Source: Clostridia bacterium
Lineage (GTDB): Bacteria; Bacillota; Clostridia; UBA1381; UMGS1253
Reading direction: 5' to 3'
DNA length: 6,618 nt
NCBI GenBank assembly: GCA_017411585.1
Contig: JAFQPV010000221.1
Location: 1-6,618 of the forward strand
The position numbers were made by a program, and so were the translations under genes. The notes beneath the pieces are model-generated. The model did no database searches and was not told the origin of the DNA. It worked only from the letters and a program-made list of their open reading frames with translations. This document shows positions 5,661 to 6,618 of this stretch, piece after piece (position 1 is the stretch's first letter; every line of letters starts with the position of its first letter).

Positions 5661-6485
5661 TCAAAATGCAAAATAAGCATTATAGATTTCCAAAAGATAT
5701 TTTACTTGAATTTTCTTAATTTCAATCGGATTTGCGGCAATCAGATGCGAAAGCTCATAGTTGAACAGATACTGATAGTTTAAATCTTTCAAGCCACGCT
5801 TTACTTCATCCCACTTAATCGTCCCCGTATCAAACGGCATAATATGCATATCTCCACGATCCGGACCCTTGTTGTCGTGCACATGAATTGCACGAAGCCA
5901 CTTCCCTGCCTGCATGATAAAATCGTATTGACTTCCGGATTGCGCCGTATGCAAATGTCCGGTGTCAAGACAAATGCCTATATGCTCAGGGTTGTCAACT
6001 GCCTTACACATTTTAAGCAAATGACCGGCGTCATAATCATGAATTCTGCTCAGGTTTTCAAGGCAAATCACCATATCTGTGCCTTCAATATGCCTAATGA
6101 GCTGATTAAATGCATCTACTCTGATGTCAAACCATTTCTCAATTGGTTCAAGATCCGTTCCGTAATGTGAGTGATGAATTACAGCTGCCTTAACACCAAG
6201 CTCATAAAACACCTCGAGGTTTCTTTTCAGATTATCAATTGCATATGTATTGTCCAGCGACGTGATATTACCCGGCCCCTGAATCAGCATATGCCCTTCC
6301 GGAATATGAAACCCCAGATCATCGATATATTTTCTGTATTCTTTTACATCCTTTTCTTTATTGAGAAACGGAGTATAATGATATCTGCTGATTTCAATAT
6401 TGTTTACCCCTGCACCAACAAAGAAATCCGCCATTTGATAGCAGTCCATTTCTTTGACTAAACCCGACGAAAATGATGGTAACAT
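5661..6485 (-). CDS. Sugar phosphate isomerase/epimerase-like TIM barrel protein
   Basis: A 274-residue protein of the xylose-isomerase-like/AP-endonuclease-2 TIM barrel superfamily, whose members isomerise or epimerise sugars or sugar acids with a divalent metal. Strand-end residues expected to bind metal are visible: E143 in ICLENL, D174 and H177 in CLDTGHLH, H201/H203 in AIHVHDN, H214 in DMHIMPFDTG, and E244 in NYELSH. The early GVNNIEISRYHY (26-37) and AVIHHSHYG (101-109) strands also fit. AAGGAG lies 10 bases before the ATG. The gene follows the end of an AraC-family regulator by 42 bases on the same strand, so the two may be cotranscribed. Endonuclease IV itself is less likely because the full set of its zinc ligands is not apparent and the context is sugar catabolism. 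Substrate unknown. Confidence 0.85.
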   Translation of the reverse strand: MLPSFSSGLVKEMDCYQMADFFVGAGVNNIEISRYHYTPFLNKEKDVKEYRKYIDDLGFHIPEGHMLIQGPGNITSLDNTYAIDNLKRNLEVFYELGVKAAVIHHSHYGTDLEPIEKWFDIRVDAFNQLIRHIEGTDMVICLENLSRIHDYDAGHLLKMCKAVDNPEHIGICLDTGHLHTAQSGSQYDFIMQAGKWLRAIHVHDNKGPDRGDMHIMPFDTGTIKWDEVKRGLKDLNYQYLFNYELSHLIAANPIEIKKIQVKYLLEIYNAYFAF

Positions 6486-6527
6486 TTAAAACACGCTCCT
6501 TGTTAAAATAACTTTTTATGTTTAATT

Positions 6528-6618
6528 TTAATCGTATTTAGAATACGACATCTGCTTTTTATACTCGCGCGGCGAATAACCTGTCAGTTGCTTGAATACA
6601 CGTCCGAAATGCGTCAAG
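6528..6618 (-). CDS. AraC-family regulator, C-terminal end only
   Basis: The last 29 codons before the TAA at 6530-6528 are visible; the rest lies beyond the window edge. They read LTHFGRVFKQLTGYSPREYK and then a short tail KQMSYSKYD, which matches the end of the second helix-turn-helix and the GxSPxxYR signature of AraC/XylS regulators. It lies upstream of the TIM-barrel gene on the same strand and probably regulates that gene or its neighbours. This fragment is too short for the main ORF list, but the family motif is clear. Confidence 0.85.
   Translation of the reverse strand, partial: LTHFGRVFKQLTGYSPREYKKQMSYSKYD

Overview
The window most resembles a piece of chromosome from an anaerobic, low-to-moderate G+C Firmicute, probably a gut Clostridia/Oscillospirales relative. 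That is an inference from the AAGGAG ribosome binding sites, sigma-70/SigA-type promoters in AT-rich gaps, one-component AraC regulators beside small sugar-catabolic operons, and protein families common in gut Clostridia. No rRNA, tRNA, CRISPR array or full transposase is visible.

Layout. (1) The left edge holds the C-terminal part of an AraC-family regulator (+ strand), ending at a bidirectional hairpin terminator. (2) Bases 645-4390 (- strand) form a tight four-gene operon, read from right to left: an iron-type alcohol/hydroxyacid dehydrogenase, a small P-loop kinase, an FAD-dependent oxidoreductase, and a KHG/KDPG-type class I aldolase. Three junctions are very close: two have 12-nt gaps in which the ribosome binding site overlaps the previous stop codon, and one is a 4-base ATGA overlap. 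(3) Bases 4391-4514 are a compact divergent control region with two good, opposed and overlapping promoters and a small dyad. (4) A complete AraC-family regulator (4515-5324, +) is transcribed away from the operon and is its likely regulator. (5) Bases 5325-5633 are a roughly 309-bp non-coding block bounded by 23-bp inverted repeats and containing two strong hairpins. It looks like a MITE-type element or a structured RNA/terminator block. (6) On the - strand to the right lie a sugar phosphate isomerase/epimerase-like TIM barrel gene and, upstream of it, the 3' end of a third AraC-family regulator cut by the window edge.

How the genes may work together (inference). The operon has a dehydrogenase, a flavin oxidoreductase, a kinase and a retro-aldolase, which is the logic of an oxidise-phosphorylate-cleave route for a sugar, polyol or sugar acid ending in pyruvate plus an aldehyde. 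No dehydratase or transporter is present here, and the aldolase lacks the usual phosphate-loop residues, so the substrate cannot be named. The AraC/TIM-barrel pair on the right could be a second, independent sugar module or part of the same locus.
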